From positions 186,001 to 250,000 of the forward strand of contig CAWCUF010000003.1 of assembly GCA_963798745.1 (NCBI GenBank): a stretch of DNA of 64,000 bases, read 5' to 3'. Under the pieces are notes generated by a model, which did no database searches, was not told where the DNA came from, and saw nothing but the letters and a program-made list of their open reading frames with translations. The position numbers and the translations under genes are program-made. This stretch comes from Prado023 sp963798745 (GTDB lineage: Bacteria; Actinomycetota; Actinomycetes; S36-B12; CAIYMF01). This document shows positions 20,650 through 29,950 of the stretch, piece after piece (position 1 is the stretch's first letter; each line of letters starts with the position of its first letter).

Positions 20650-21879
20650 ATGTTTCGTCGCATCGTCGCTGCCCTGCTGATCGTCGTCGCTACGCTGTTG
20701 GCCCCGTTCGCCGTGGGTGGCCTGTGGGCGGAGCGGACGCTGATGGACGGCCAGCAGTTCGCCGAGACACTGGCCCCCCTGTCCGAGGACCCCGTGGTCA
20801 AGCAGACGATCTCCACCGAGGTGGCCTCGTCCCTGGTCGAGGCGCTGGATGCACAGGCGCGCATCGAGAATGTGCTCGGCGGGCTCTCCGGACCCCTGGC
20901 CAACCTGCGTTCCGGCGACGACACCATCGCCAGCGCGATCGCATCCGGAGTCAACGGTGCCATCGAGTCCGGCGTCGACGCCTACGTCAACAGCGACCGG
21001 TTCGGAAACCTCTGGAACTCGGTGGCCACGACCCTGCAGGCCGAGGCCGTCCGGCTGATCGACGACGACCGCCCCAACGCCGCGCTCGCCCTGCAGGACG
21101 GCCAGATCGTGCTGGACACGAAGGTCGCGGTGGACCTCGTCGCCGCACAGCTCGCCGCGCAGGGGGTCCCGTTCGTCGACACCCTCGACGTCCCGGGCCG
21201 GGAGGTGGTCCTCGCCGACACCCCCAACCTGCAACTGGCCATCAACGCGCTGCGCATCTTCCTGCCGGTGGCCTCCTGGATGTGGCTGGCGGTGCTGGTC
21301 ATGTTCGCCCTGGGGATCCTGCTGTGGCGACCGCGGGCACGGGGCCTGCTGTGGGCGGGCCTCGGGATGGCGCTCGGCGCCCTGGCCACCTACCTCGCCC
21401 TGGACCTGGGCACCGCGCAGTTGGTCGACGCGGCTCCGGGGGGCTTCGCCGGCCTGTTCGAGATCCTCACCAGCACCCTGTTGCGCTTCCTGGTCAACGC
21501 ACTGCTCGTCATGCTCACCCTCGGCGTGGCCCTGATCGTGGCCGGCTGGCTGGGCGGGGCGACCAGCTCCGGGCGCTCGGTGCGCCTGGCGATCGCCGGG
21601 GTCGCCCACGGCTGGGGTCGACCGATGGGTGGGGGCGGGCTGGGCCGCTTCGTCTCGGGGCACCCGATGTTCATCCCGACCCTGCGGGCCCTGGTGATCC
21701 TCGCGGCGGCCGCAGCCCTGTTCGCCGTGGACCGGCTCAGCCCCTCGATCGTGGCCTGGACTGCCCTGGCCACGGCGATCGCCCTGCTGGCGGTCGAGGT
21801 CGTGGAAGGGGCTGGCCTGGCACGCGAGTCGCAGCGCGCCGGGGCACTGGTGGCCCCGGCTCAGGACGCCACGGGCTGA
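20650..21879 (+). CDS. Multi-pass membrane protein of unknown function
   Basis: A 409-residue protein not assigned to a named family. An N-terminal helix (residues 3-25) is followed by an external domain of about 170 residues with helical repeats (SEDPVVKQTISTEVASSLVEAL), then about five to six transmembrane helices between residues 195 and 400. The external domain pattern resembles integral membrane proteins annotated only as hypothetical in Actinomycetota. It is divergent from rarA and convergent with copD-ctaG. No Shine-Dalgarno is visible, so it may be leaderless. Confidence 0.7.
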   Translation: MFRRIVAALLIVVATLLAPFAVGGLWAERTLMDGQQFAETLAPLSEDPVVKQTISTEVASSLVEALDAQARIENVLGGLSGPLANLRSGDDTIASAIASGVNGAIESGVDAYVNSDRFGNLWNSVATTLQAEAVRLIDDDRPNAALALQDGQIVLDTKVAVDLVAAQLAAQGVPFVDTLDVPGREVVLADTPNLQLAINALRIFLPVASWMWLAVLVMFALGILLWRPRARGLLWAGLGMALGALATYLALDLGTAQLVDAAPGGFAGLFEILTSTLLRFLVNALLVMLTLGVALIVAGWLGGATSSGRSVRLAIAGVAHGWGRPMGGGGLGRFVSGHPMFIPTLRALVILAAAAALFAVDRLSPSIVAWTALATAIALLAVEVVEGAGLARESQRAGALVAPAQDATG

Positions 21880-21932
21880 CTCGCCCCGACTCACCAGCAC
21901 GCCGCTCGCCGGCTCACCGGCCGCGGGAAGGC

Positions 21933-23963
21933 TCAGGAGCGTGGATCGCTGCGGGTGTCGCCCTCACCCAGGTGCGCCAGCTTCGCGTTGTAGGCGCGCA
22001 GCTCAGCATCGCCGTCCAGCTCGGCGCGCCGATCCATCCGGCGGGCCTCGCGCTCGTCGGAGCGCGACCACTGCCAGCCCAGGGCCATGGCCACGATCAG
22101 CGTCGGGATCTCACCGAACCCCCACGCGATGCCGCCGGCCAGCCTGCTGTCCGCTGCGGGATCGGTCAGCCACGGGGTCTGCACGAGCGCGTACCAGTCG
22201 GCCACCATCGGGGTGTCGGCCATCATCATGGGCACCGCGAAGAACGAGTGGATCACCAGGGAGGCCATCAGCAGGATCAGCCGCGCGGGATAGCCCAGCC
22301 GCCGAGGTGCGGCGTCCACGCCGATGATGACCCAGTAGAACAGGTAGCCGGCGAGCAGGAAGTGCACCTGCATCGCGAAATGCCCGAGGTGGGTGGACAT
22401 CAACGTGGCGTACAGGCTGGTGTAGTACAGCCCGTACAGCCCGATCGTGTAGATGAACAGCACGTACCCGGGCATGGTCAGGAATCGGGTGACCGGCGAG
22501 TGCAGCCCCCAGATGATCCACTCGCGCGGCCCGCGCCCCCCGCCGTGGGCAGCCGGGATGACCCGCAGGGCCAAGGTGATCGGCCCACCGAGCACGAGCA
22601 GGACCGGGGCCATCATGGCCAGGGCCATGTGCGAGATCATGTGCAGGCTGAAGGCGAAGGGCGCATACCAGGCGACCCCGGCACTGGTGGCCCAGACGAC
22701 CACGCTCCAGCCCAGCAGCCAGGCGATCAGCCGACCGACCGGCCAGGAGTCGCCCCGCCGCCGCAACGCCAGGTAGCCGGCGAGGTACAGCCCGACCGCG
22801 AGCGCGGTGATGGCCAGCCAGACCCAGTCCGGGTGCCAGCCGAACGCGACGTTCGCGAAGGTGGGGGGTGGCGGGAACGGGTAGCCGATGAGCTCCTCGC
22901 CGAGGGTCGGCAGCACGATCGGCTCGCGGGGGAAGTCCGAGCGGGCCAGCGCCACGGCGACCCCCAGCGCGCCGCCGAGGACGGCCAGTTCGGCCAGGAG
23001 CCGGCCCCGGTGCGGCGCGGCCCCGGACTGGTTGGTCCGCCGGGACAGCAGGCCCAGCCCGCCGGCGACGAGCAGGGCGATGATCTTGGCCAGGACGGTG
23101 CGCCCGTAGGTGGTCGTGAACAGTTGCGCGAACGAGTCCAGCCGGGTGGCGGCTGAGGCGAAGCCGGTGACCGCCAGCACGCCGACCGCGCCGATGGACA
23201 CGACCCCGAAGCGGCGCACCCGCTCGACGATCTGGGGAGCCCGACGCAGCGCGTGGGTGGCCAGCGCGACCAGTCCACCGGCCCAGACCGACGCGGAGAC
23301 CGAGTGCGCGAAGCCGCTGATCAGGGCCGTCGAGTGCGACCCGAGCCCGGCCGCATGCCCGGTCAACGACGGGATGCCGACGGCGGCCAGGCCCACCAGG
23401 TACCAGGTCGCCGCCGTGCCCAGCGAGCGCGCCCGGAGCAGTCCGATGCCGACCCCCACGGCGAGCGCGCCGCTGATCAGGTGCGCCCGGCTGACCTCCA
23501 CATCCCACAGGTAGGTCCGCAGCACCGGACCGGTCAGCTCACCCAGGCCCACGCCCAGCACGTCGGCGAGCGTGAACACCGCGAACAGCAGGCTCGCCCC
23601 AGCGAGCACGAAGGCTGAGGTCGCGGCCACCGTCAGGTCGATGTGCCCGGAGCGGGTCACCGAGGTCTTCGCGCTCGGGTCCAGTGCGATCGCCGAGAGC
23701 CCGAACCCGGCCAGCGTCCCGCCGGCCAGCAGGATGACCAGGCGCAGCAGCGGCAGGCCGTCGACGACCAGGCGCCCGGCGTCGGGCAACCCGTCCTCCA
23801 GCGGCGCCCACCACAGGCCGCCAGCCAGTGCGGCCACCCCGAGGGCGAGCAGCGCGGCGCCGGCCCAGACGACTCGAGGGATCCGGCTGCGCCGCCGCGC
23901 AGGAACGCCCTTCTGCTGCGCGGACGGCGGCTGCTGGGACTGCGGTGCAGCGGTGGTGGTCAT
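21933..23963 (-). CDS. CopD-CtaG fusion: copper import/cytochrome c oxidase assembly membrane protein
   Basis: A 676-residue protein with two modules. Residues 1-330 are a CopD-like copper-resistance membrane domain (eight or so helices; SGFAHSVSASVWAGGLVAL and TYGRTVLAKI are typical). Residues 340-650 are a CtaG/caa3-type assembly domain (HPDWVWLAITA, FSLHMISHMALAMM, HLGHFAMQVHFLLAGYLFYW, with conserved His residues likely binding copper). Such fusions are common in Actinomycetota. The ATG at 23963 overlaps the copC stop as ATGA, so both are made together, supplying copper to the Cu centre of cytochrome oxidase. Confidence 0.9.
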   Translation of the reverse strand: MTTTAAPQSQQPPSAQQKGVPARRRSRIPRVVWAGAALLALGVAALAGGLWWAPLEDGLPDAGRLVVDGLPLLRLVILLAGGTLAGFGLSAIALDPSAKTSVTRSGHIDLTVAATSAFVLAGASLLFAVFTLADVLGVGLGELTGPVLRTYLWDVEVSRAHLISGALAVGVGIGLLRARSLGTAATWYLVGLAAVGIPSLTGHAAGLGSHSTALISGFAHSVSASVWAGGLVALATHALRRAPQIVERVRRFGVVSIGAVGVLAVTGFASAATRLDSFAQLFTTTYGRTVLAKIIALLVAGGLGLLSRRTNQSGAAPHRGRLLAELAVLGGALGVAVALARSDFPREPIVLPTLGEELIGYPFPPPPTFANVAFGWHPDWVWLAITALAVGLYLAGYLALRRRGDSWPVGRLIAWLLGWSVVVWATSAGVAWYAPFAFSLHMISHMALAMMAPVLLVLGGPITLALRVIPAAHGGGRGPREWIIWGLHSPVTRFLTMPGYVLFIYTIGLYGLYYTSLYATLMSTHLGHFAMQVHFLLAGYLFYWVIIGVDAAPRRLGYPARLILLMASLVIHSFFAVPMMMADTPMVADWYALVQTPWLTDPAADSRLAGGIAWGFGEIPTLIVAMALGWQWSRSDEREARRMDRRAELDGDAELRAYNAKLAHLGEGDTRSDPRS

Positions 23964-24589
23964 CGCGCGCGACGCATGAACAACGCACCACCGACCGCGC
24001 CGAGCACGATCGCCACGCCCAGGGCGACGAGCAGGACCAGAGGCCCGCTGCCCCCGCCGTCATCGGACTCGGCCGGGGCACCCACCGGGACCGGTGAAGC
24101 CGCCTCAGCCGGACCCATCGGATCGGGTGCTGGCGACTGGCCGCCGACCGCCTGACCGGTGGCCGGGCTCGCGGTCGCCGCCGGAGCCGGGGCCGACCCG
24201 GCCGCCTGCGCGACGGTGAACGCGATCGTCCCGTTGATCGGGTGCCCGTCGGCGGACACCACCCGGTAGGCCGCCCGGTACTCGCCCGCGGGACTGACCT
24301 CGGGCCAGGACACGCTGACGAGCTCGCCGTCGACCTGCGCGGGCCCCATGGTCAACCGCTGACCGCTGGCCACCTCGGTGACCGTGATCGCGTTGCCCTG
24401 GTCGAGCAGGGGTTCGTTGAACGTGAAGGACACCGTGGCCGGGGCGGTGGCCAGGGTCGCGCCGTCGGCCGGGTCCGAGGACCGCAGGTCCGAGTGTGCC
24501 TGTGCTGGGCCGGCCACGAGCAGGCCGAGTACCCCCAGGAGCACGGCAAGCGCCAGTGCCGACCATGCCCGGATCCTCTGGGTCGACAT
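23960..24589 (-). CDS. copC: CopC domain copper-binding protein, membrane-anchored
   Basis: A 209-residue protein; ATG 24589 has a GGAGAGGA signal upstream. A signal peptide (ALALAVLLGVLGLLVAGPAQA) is followed directly by the mature N-terminal His (HSDLRSSDPADGATL), the Cu(II)-binding amino terminus of CopC. A second ligand region is YRVVSADGHPINGTI. After the beta-barrel domain (to about 125) there is a Pro/Ala linker and a C-terminal transmembrane helix with RRAR, so it is anchored outside. Coupled by ATGA to copD-ctaG. Confidence 0.92.
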   Translation of the reverse strand: MSTQRIRAWSALALAVLLGVLGLLVAGPAQAHSDLRSSDPADGATLATAPATVSFTFNEPLLDQGNAITVTEVASGQRLTMGPAQVDGELVSVSWPEVSPAGEYRAAYRVVSADGHPINGTIAFTVAQAAGSAPAPAATASPATGQAVGGQSPAPDPMGPAEAASPVPVGAPAESDDGGGSGPLVLLVALGVAIVLGAVGGALFMRRAR

Positions 24590-24659
24590 CGTGTTCCTCT
24601 CCCTGCCCCGTGGTGCGGACGGCTCAGGCGTCCCCACCGGGGATCAGACTACGAAGGCC

Positions 24660-26453
24660 TCACGCCCGCGTCGAGCGCTGGGGTACCTCAGGGTTCGGTG
24701 TCGCGGGAGCGTCGCCGGGCTCTGCCTTCGCATCGATTCCCGCCTCGCGACGCTGCGCCGCGGTGATCGGCGTCGGTGCCCCGGTGAGCGGGTCCTGCCC
24801 GGCGCCGGTCTTCGGGAACGCGATCACCTCACGCAGCGACGAGGCACCGGTCAGCAGCATGACGATCCGGTCCCAGCCGAACGCGACCCCGCCGTGCGGG
24901 GGCGGTCCGTACGCGAACGCGTCGAGCAGGAACCCGAACTTGTCGCGCGCCTCCTGCTCGTCGATGCCCAAGGTGGCGAACACCCGCTGCTGGACGTCGG
25001 CGCGGTGGATGCGGATGGACCCGCCGCCGATCTCGTTGCCGTTGCAGACCAGGTCGTAGGCGTGGGCCAGCGCCTCGCCCGGCGCGTCCTCGAAGCGGTC
25101 GATCCACTCGGCGTTGGGGGAGGTGAAGGGGTGGTGCACCGCGGTCCAGCCGGGGTTGCCGTCGTCGTCGACGATGGCCTCGAAGACTGGCGCGTCGACG
25201 ATCCACAGGAACGACCACGCGTCGGGGTCGATCAGGCCGACGCGCTCGGCGATCTCCAGCCGCGCGGCACCCAGCAGCGCCCGGGCCTCGGGGGCCGCAC
25301 CGGCGGCGAAGAAGATGCAGTCCCCGGGCTCGGCGCCCGTGGCTTCAGCCAGGCCGGCGCGCTCGGACTCGGTGAGGTTCTTGGCCACCGGCCCGCCGAG
25401 CGTGCCGTCCTCAGCGATCGTCACGTAGGCCAGGCCGCGGGCGCCGCGCTGCTTGGCCCACTCCTGCCATGCGTCGAACGTGCGCCGCGGCTGCGAGCCG
25501 CCGCCGGGCATCACGACCGCGCCGACATAGGGGGCCTGGAACACCCGGAAGCTCGTGTCGGCGAAGTAGGTCGTCAACTCGCGCAGTTCCAGGTCGAAGC
25601 GCAGGTCGGGCTTGTCGGTGCCGAACCTGCGCATCGCCTCGGCGAAGGTCAGGTGCGGGATCCGGCCGATCTCGTGGCCGATCGTCCCGGCCCAGAGCGC
25701 CCGGACGACCGCCTCGCCCACCTCGAGCACGTCGGCTTGCTCGACGAAGCTCATCTCGATGTCGAGCTGGGTGAACTCCGGTTGACGGTCCTTGCGGAAG
25801 TCCTCATCGCGGTAGCAGCGCGCGATCTGGAAGTATCGCTCCATGCCGGCGACCATCAGCAGCTGCTTGAACAGCTGCGGGGACTGGGGCAGGGCGTACC
25901 AGTTGCCCGGCTGCAGCCGGACGGGCACCAGGAAGTCCCGCGCCCCCTCCGGGGTGGACCGGGTCAAAGTGGGCGTCTCGATCTCCAGGAAGTCCCGGGC
26001 GAACAGCACCTCCCGGGCGATCTGGTTGACCTTCGAGCGCAGCCGCATGATCCGGGCCGGCTCCGGGCGGCGCAGGTCCAGGTAGCGGTAGCGCAACCGC
26101 GCCTCCTCGCCGACCTCGACGTGGTCGTCGATCGGGAACGGCAGCGCGGCGGCCTCGGAGAGCACCTCGAGCTCGCGGACCATCACCTCGACCGCGCCGG
26201 TGGCCAGGTCCGGGTTCTCGTTGCCCTCGGGTCGGGCGGTCACCTCGCCGAGCACCCGCACGCAGAACTCGTTGCGCAGCGGGTGCGCCACAGCCGGGTC
26301 GTGCACGACGACCTGGACGATCCCCGAGGCGTCGCGCAGGTCCAGGAACGCCACGCCGCCGTGGTCGCGGCGCCGACCGATCCAGCCGGCCAGGGTCACG
26401 ACCTGGCCCGCGTGCTCAGCGCGCAGGCTGCCGGCCTCGTGGGTGCGGATCAT
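24660..26453 (-). CDS. aspS: Aspartate--tRNA ligase
   Basis: A 597-residue class IIb synthetase of bacterial type. It has an OB-fold anticodon domain (VTLAGWIGRRRDHGGVAFLD), motif 1 (IETPTLTRSTPEGARDFLV), motif 2 (FQIARCYRDEDFRKDRQPEFTQLD), the bacterial GAD insertion (about residues 290-420) and motif 3 (GVAFGWDRIVMLL). ATG 26453 overlaps the hisS stop as ATGA. The sequence alone does not settle whether it also charges tRNA-Asn. Confidence 0.96.
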   Translation of the reverse strand: MIRTHEAGSLRAEHAGQVVTLAGWIGRRRDHGGVAFLDLRDASGIVQVVVHDPAVAHPLRNEFCVRVLGEVTARPEGNENPDLATGAVEVMVRELEVLSEAAALPFPIDDHVEVGEEARLRYRYLDLRRPEPARIMRLRSKVNQIAREVLFARDFLEIETPTLTRSTPEGARDFLVPVRLQPGNWYALPQSPQLFKQLLMVAGMERYFQIARCYRDEDFRKDRQPEFTQLDIEMSFVEQADVLEVGEAVVRALWAGTIGHEIGRIPHLTFAEAMRRFGTDKPDLRFDLELRELTTYFADTSFRVFQAPYVGAVVMPGGGSQPRRTFDAWQEWAKQRGARGLAYVTIAEDGTLGGPVAKNLTESERAGLAEATGAEPGDCIFFAAGAAPEARALLGAARLEIAERVGLIDPDAWSFLWIVDAPVFEAIVDDDGNPGWTAVHHPFTSPNAEWIDRFEDAPGEALAHAYDLVCNGNEIGGGSIRIHRADVQQRVFATLGIDEQEARDKFGFLLDAFAYGPPPHGGVAFGWDRIVMLLTGASSLREVIAFPKTGAGQDPLTGAPTPITAAQRREAGIDAKAEPGDAPATPNPEVPQRSTRA

Positions 26454-27805
26454 GCGGGGGTCTCCTCTTGCTCGGCGACGATTCGCTCGACGCGGGGGTG
26501 CAGGTCGGCGGCGGGCGGGTTCCAGGTGGCCGGGTCGGCGGGCACCTGCTCCCCGGAGCGGATGTCCTTGACCGAGCCGGCGGCACCGTCGGCGTCGGGG
26601 AACCAGACGAACGGGATGCCGCGCCGGTCGGCGTGCTTGATCTGCTTGCCGAACTTCGCCGCGCTGGGGGCCAGCTCGGTCGGGATGCCGCGCGCGCGCA
26701 GTCGATCAGCGATCGCGATGGACCCGGCGCGGGCGGCCTCGTCGGCAACGGCCACCAGCACACACGTGGGCACCGAGCGGGTGGTGCGGACCAGCCCCCG
26801 GCCGAGCAGGACGGCCATCAACCGGGAGACCCCCAGCGAGATGCCGACGCCCGGGTAGGTGGTGCGCCCATCGCTGGCCAGGGCGTCGTAGCGGCCACCG
26901 GAGCAGATCGAGCCGAAGTCCTCGTAGCCGACCAGTTGGGTCTCGTAGACCGTGGCTGTGTAGTAGTCCAGGCCGCGCGCGATCCTCAGGTCGGCCGCCA
27001 CGGCGCCGGGCAGCCGCTGCGCCGCGGCACCCACGACGGCCGCCAGCTCGGCCACGCCCTCGTCGAGCAGCGGGTGCTCGACGCCCAGGGAGAGCACCCG
27101 GTCGACGAACGACGTGTCGGCGGTGCGGATCCCAGCCAGCTCCAGGCACGTCTGCGCAGCCGGCGCGCTCAGGCCGGCCTCGACCACCAGCAACTCGGCC
27201 ACGCGCGCGGCGCCGACCTTGTCCAGCTTGTCCAGGGCGCGCAGCGCGGCCGGGACGTCGGTGGCCCCCAACCCGAGCAGGAAGCCCTCCACCAGCTTGC
27301 GGTTGTTGACCAGGATCACCGCCGGTGGCATCGGCAGGGCGCGGAACGCCTCAGCCATCACCAGTGCCACCTCGACCTCGTGGTGGGCGGCCAGGGTGTC
27401 GCGGCCGACCACGTCGATGTCGGCCTGGGTGAACTCGCGGTAGCGACCCTCCTGCGGACGCTCGCCGCGCCACACCTTCTGGACCTGGTAGCGGCGGAAC
27501 GGGAAGTCCAGGTGCCCTGCGTTCTGCACCACGTAGCGCGCGAAGGGCACGGTCAGGTCGAAGTGCAGGCCCAGCCCCGCGTCCGGCTCCTCGGCTGGGG
27601 CGTTCAGCCGGCGCAGGACGTAGACCTCCTTGTCGATCTCCCCCTTGCGCAGCATCTGCTCCAGGGGCTCGACGGCCCGGGTCTCCACCGAGGCGAACCC
27701 GTGCAGCTCGAACACCCGGCGCACCGTGTCCAGCACGTGCTGCTCGACGATCCGGTCGGCGGGCAGGTACTCGGGGAAGCCCGACAGCGCGGCGGGGCGG
27801 GTCAT
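26450..27805 (-). CDS. hisS: Histidine--tRNA ligase
   Basis: A 451-residue class II synthetase. Motif 2 is VWRGERPQEGRYREFTQADID; the histidine-binding loop is ARGLDYYTATVYE; motif 3 includes GVGISLGVSRL; the C-terminal anticodon-binding domain starts with TCVLVAVADEAAR. Coupled by ATGA on both sides (MBL gene upstream, aspS downstream), as usual for the actinobacterial MBL-hisS-aspS order. Confidence 0.95.
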   Translation of the reverse strand: MTRPAALSGFPEYLPADRIVEQHVLDTVRRVFELHGFASVETRAVEPLEQMLRKGEIDKEVYVLRRLNAPAEEPDAGLGLHFDLTVPFARYVVQNAGHLDFPFRRYQVQKVWRGERPQEGRYREFTQADIDVVGRDTLAAHHEVEVALVMAEAFRALPMPPAVILVNNRKLVEGFLLGLGATDVPAALRALDKLDKVGAARVAELLVVEAGLSAPAAQTCLELAGIRTADTSFVDRVLSLGVEHPLLDEGVAELAAVVGAAAQRLPGAVAADLRIARGLDYYTATVYETQLVGYEDFGSICSGGRYDALASDGRTTYPGVGISLGVSRLMAVLLGRGLVRTTRSVPTCVLVAVADEAARAGSIAIADRLRARGIPTELAPSAAKFGKQIKHADRRGIPFVWFPDADGAAGSVKDIRSGEQVPADPATWNPPAADLHPRVERIVAEQEETPA

Positions 27806-28494
27806 GCGCGCGGGCCGGGCGGCACCAGGCCGGCGAGGAACGGGTTGACGCGCCGCTCGGTGCCGATCGTGGTGGTCTCGCCGTGGCCGGGCAGCACGAG
27901 CATCTCGTCGGGCTGGGTCAGCACGACGCGCGCCAGCGAGTCGAGCATCGCGTTGTGGTCGCCGCCGGGCAGGTCGGTGCGCCCGATCGCCCCGGCGAAC
28001 AGCAGGTCGCCGGAGAGCATCAGGGGCTCGGCCCCGGTGTCCATCATCCGGAAGGCCGTCGACCCCTGGGTGTGCCCGGGGGCGTGGTCGGCGGTGAAGG
28101 ACATCCCGGCGATCTCCAGGTGGGCGCCGTCGGTCAGCTCACGCACCTCGGAGGGCTCCGCGAAGTCGGTGGCCCCCACCACGGAGGCGAACATCGTCCG
28201 GGTCTCCCCCGACACTCCCGCCCACGGATCGGCCAGCAGGTGTCGGTCCTGCGGGTGGATCCACGCGGGGATCTCGTACCCGTCGCAGACCGGCAGCACC
28301 GACCACATGTGGTCCAGGTGCCCGTGCGAGAGCACGACCGCGACTGGGCGCAGGTGATGCTCGGCCACGATCGACTCGATCCCGGTGCGGCAGTCCATCC
28401 CCGGATCGATGATGACGGCCTCGCTGTGCGGCCCGGGCGCCAGGACCCAGCAGTTCGTCCCGAACGGGCCGGCCGGGAAACCGGCGATGAGCAT
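27802..28494 (-). CDS. MBL-fold metallo-hydrolase (glyoxalase II-like)
   Basis: A 230-residue protein; ATG 28494 has GAGGGAG five bases upstream, whereas the open frame continues upstream without coding character. The metal site is SHGHLDHMW (HxHxDH), with further ligands in DHAPGHTQGS and LPGHGETT, and MLSGDLLF carries the bridging Asp. This pattern matches YcbL/hydroxyacylglutathione-hydrolase-like enzymes. The substrate is unknown. It is the first gene of the MBL-hisS-aspS operon. Confidence 0.9.
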   Translation of the reverse strand: MLIAGFPAGPFGTNCWVLAPGPHSEAVIIDPGMDCRTGIESIVAEHHLRPVAVVLSHGHLDHMWSVLPVCDGYEIPAWIHPQDRHLLADPWAGVSGETRTMFASVVGATDFAEPSEVRELTDGAHLEIAGMSFTADHAPGHTQGSTAFRMMDTGAEPLMLSGDLLFAGAIGRTDLPGGDHNAMLDSLARVVLTQPDEMLVLPGHGETTTIGTERRVNPFLAGLVPPGPRA

Positions 28495-28806
28495 GGGCGC
28501 TCCCTCGTTGGCGGCTGGAATCGTGGTGAGCGGGCGGCGGGCACCCGCGTGGCCACAGGGTATCTGTGCGCCTCGGGTCGGCCCAATCCCGACATCATCG
28601 CCCGCGCCGCCCGACTGCGCCCCGTTCCGGCGGCGACGCATCCGCACCGCCCCACGGGTCGCCCGCTCAGGGCTCCCGCGCACGCATCCGTCCCACCCCC
28701 CGGCTCGCACGCCCACACACCGCGCCCACACCCTCCTCCCACGCTGACGCATCCGAAACGGCCGTTCTGGGACGGGTCAGCTCGGCCTGTCCAAGAGACG
28801 CACCTC

Positions 28807-28851
28807 AAGTGGCCGTTCTGGCCGTCCCACGGGCAGCCAGAACGGCCACTT
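28807..28851. repeat. 16-bp perfect inverted repeat in a 517-base divergent intergenic region
   Basis: The gap 28495-29011 between the MBL and cyclophilin genes has no convincing gene. AAGTGGCCGTTCTGGC at 28807-28822 pairs perfectly with 28836-28851 across a 13-base loop. Two weaker copies of the same motif flank it (AAACGGCCGTTCTGG near 28756 and AGAACGACCACT near 28891). Since the flanking genes diverge, a regulatory or mobile-palindrome origin fits better than termination. Confidence 0.7.
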
Positions 28852-29011
28852 CGCACGCATGCCCCTCGCGGGGCAACTCCCGCCCTCGCGAGAACGACCA
28901 CTCGGGGCGCGCCGGCGGAGCGCCGCGCCAGGCGCCCCCACCGGGGGCCTGGGTGCACCGCCGGATCTAGACTCACCGGGTCACCGCCACCACCACACCA
29001 TGGGAGCACCC

Positions 29012-29893
29012 GTGTCCAACCCGAAGAAGCCCGGCACGGGCGCGAGCAACAAGCGCCGCCGGGAGTTGGCGGCCGCCAAGGCCGAGCGCCAGGCGGCCCG
29101 GCGCGCCGCCCGCACCTCCCAGCATCGCCGTCGCCTGGTGATCGGCTGGAGCGTGGCGGCCCTGGTCGGCGTGTTCGCGGTGGCCGCCCTCGTGTTCTGG
29201 CCCAGCACAGCGGGGGACGAGGTGGCCGCTCCGGTGGCTTCGGCGTCCCCGGACCCGGACGTCAGCGCGAGTGCGGCGCCCACCGCGAGCGCGGCTCCCG
29301 AAACCGGCGTCGTGCCCGTCGAGGGTTGCGGCCCGGCGCCCAGCCCGCCGGCTGACCCGCAGTCGTGGGACGCCGCACCGGAGCCGGCCCTCGAGGATGG
29401 CACCGACTACACGCTGACCCTGACCACCAACTGCGGGGACATCGTGATCGACACCGCGGCCGCCGAGGCGCCCGAGACGGTCAACTCGATGCTGTGGCTG
29501 GCCGACCAGGGCTACTTCGACTCCACGCTGTGCCATCGGCTGACCACCGACGGGATCTATGTGCTGCAGTGCGGCGACCCGACCGCCACCGGCTCCGGCG
29601 GTCCCGGCTTCACGGTGCCCGACGAGAACCTCCCCGCAGCGGGCGACGTGAACTACCCGGCCGGCACGGTGGCGATGGCCAACGCCGGACCCGGCACCGC
29701 CGGCAGCCAGTTCTTCCTCGTCTATCAGGACACGACCCTGCCGCCGAATTACACGATCTGGGGTCAGGTGACCGAGGGGTTGGACATCGTGGAGCAGATC
29801 GCCGCGGCCGGCGTGCAGGGTGGGGGCACGGACGGCTCCCCCGCCGCCCCGATCGGGATCGAGAAGGCCACGGTGAGCAGCTCGAAGGGCTGA
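29012..29893 (+). CDS. Membrane-anchored cyclophilin-type peptidyl-prolyl isomerase
   Basis: A 293-residue protein. GTG 29012 has GGGAG five bases upstream; an ATG at 29000 is the alternative. A very basic N-terminus is followed by one transmembrane helix (LVIGWSVAALVGVFAVAALVFW), an Ala/Ser/Pro linker, and a cyclophilin domain from about residue 125: CGDIVIDT, YFDSTLCHRL (the catalytic Arg), FTVPDENL, GTVAMANAGPGTAGSQFFLVY and YTIWGQVTEGLDIVEQI. It would help fold exported proteins outside the membrane. Lies next to relA and DUF349 as in related genomes. Confidence 0.92.
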   Translation: MSNPKKPGTGASNKRRRELAAAKAERQAARRAARTSQHRRRLVIGWSVAALVGVFAVAALVFWPSTAGDEVAAPVASASPDPDVSASAAPTASAAPETGVVPVEGCGPAPSPPADPQSWDAAPEPALEDGTDYTLTLTTNCGDIVIDTAAAEAPETVNSMLWLADQGYFDSTLCHRLTTDGIYVLQCGDPTATGSGGPGFTVPDENLPAAGDVNYPAGTVAMANAGPGTAGSQFFLVYQDTTLPPNYTIWGQVTEGLDIVEQIAAAGVQGGGTDGSPAAPIGIEKATVSSSKG

Positions 29894-29950
29894 GTTCCCG
29901 CGACTCGCGTGGGATGATGTCCCGGATCGCGACTACGGAGGGTTGCCAGC

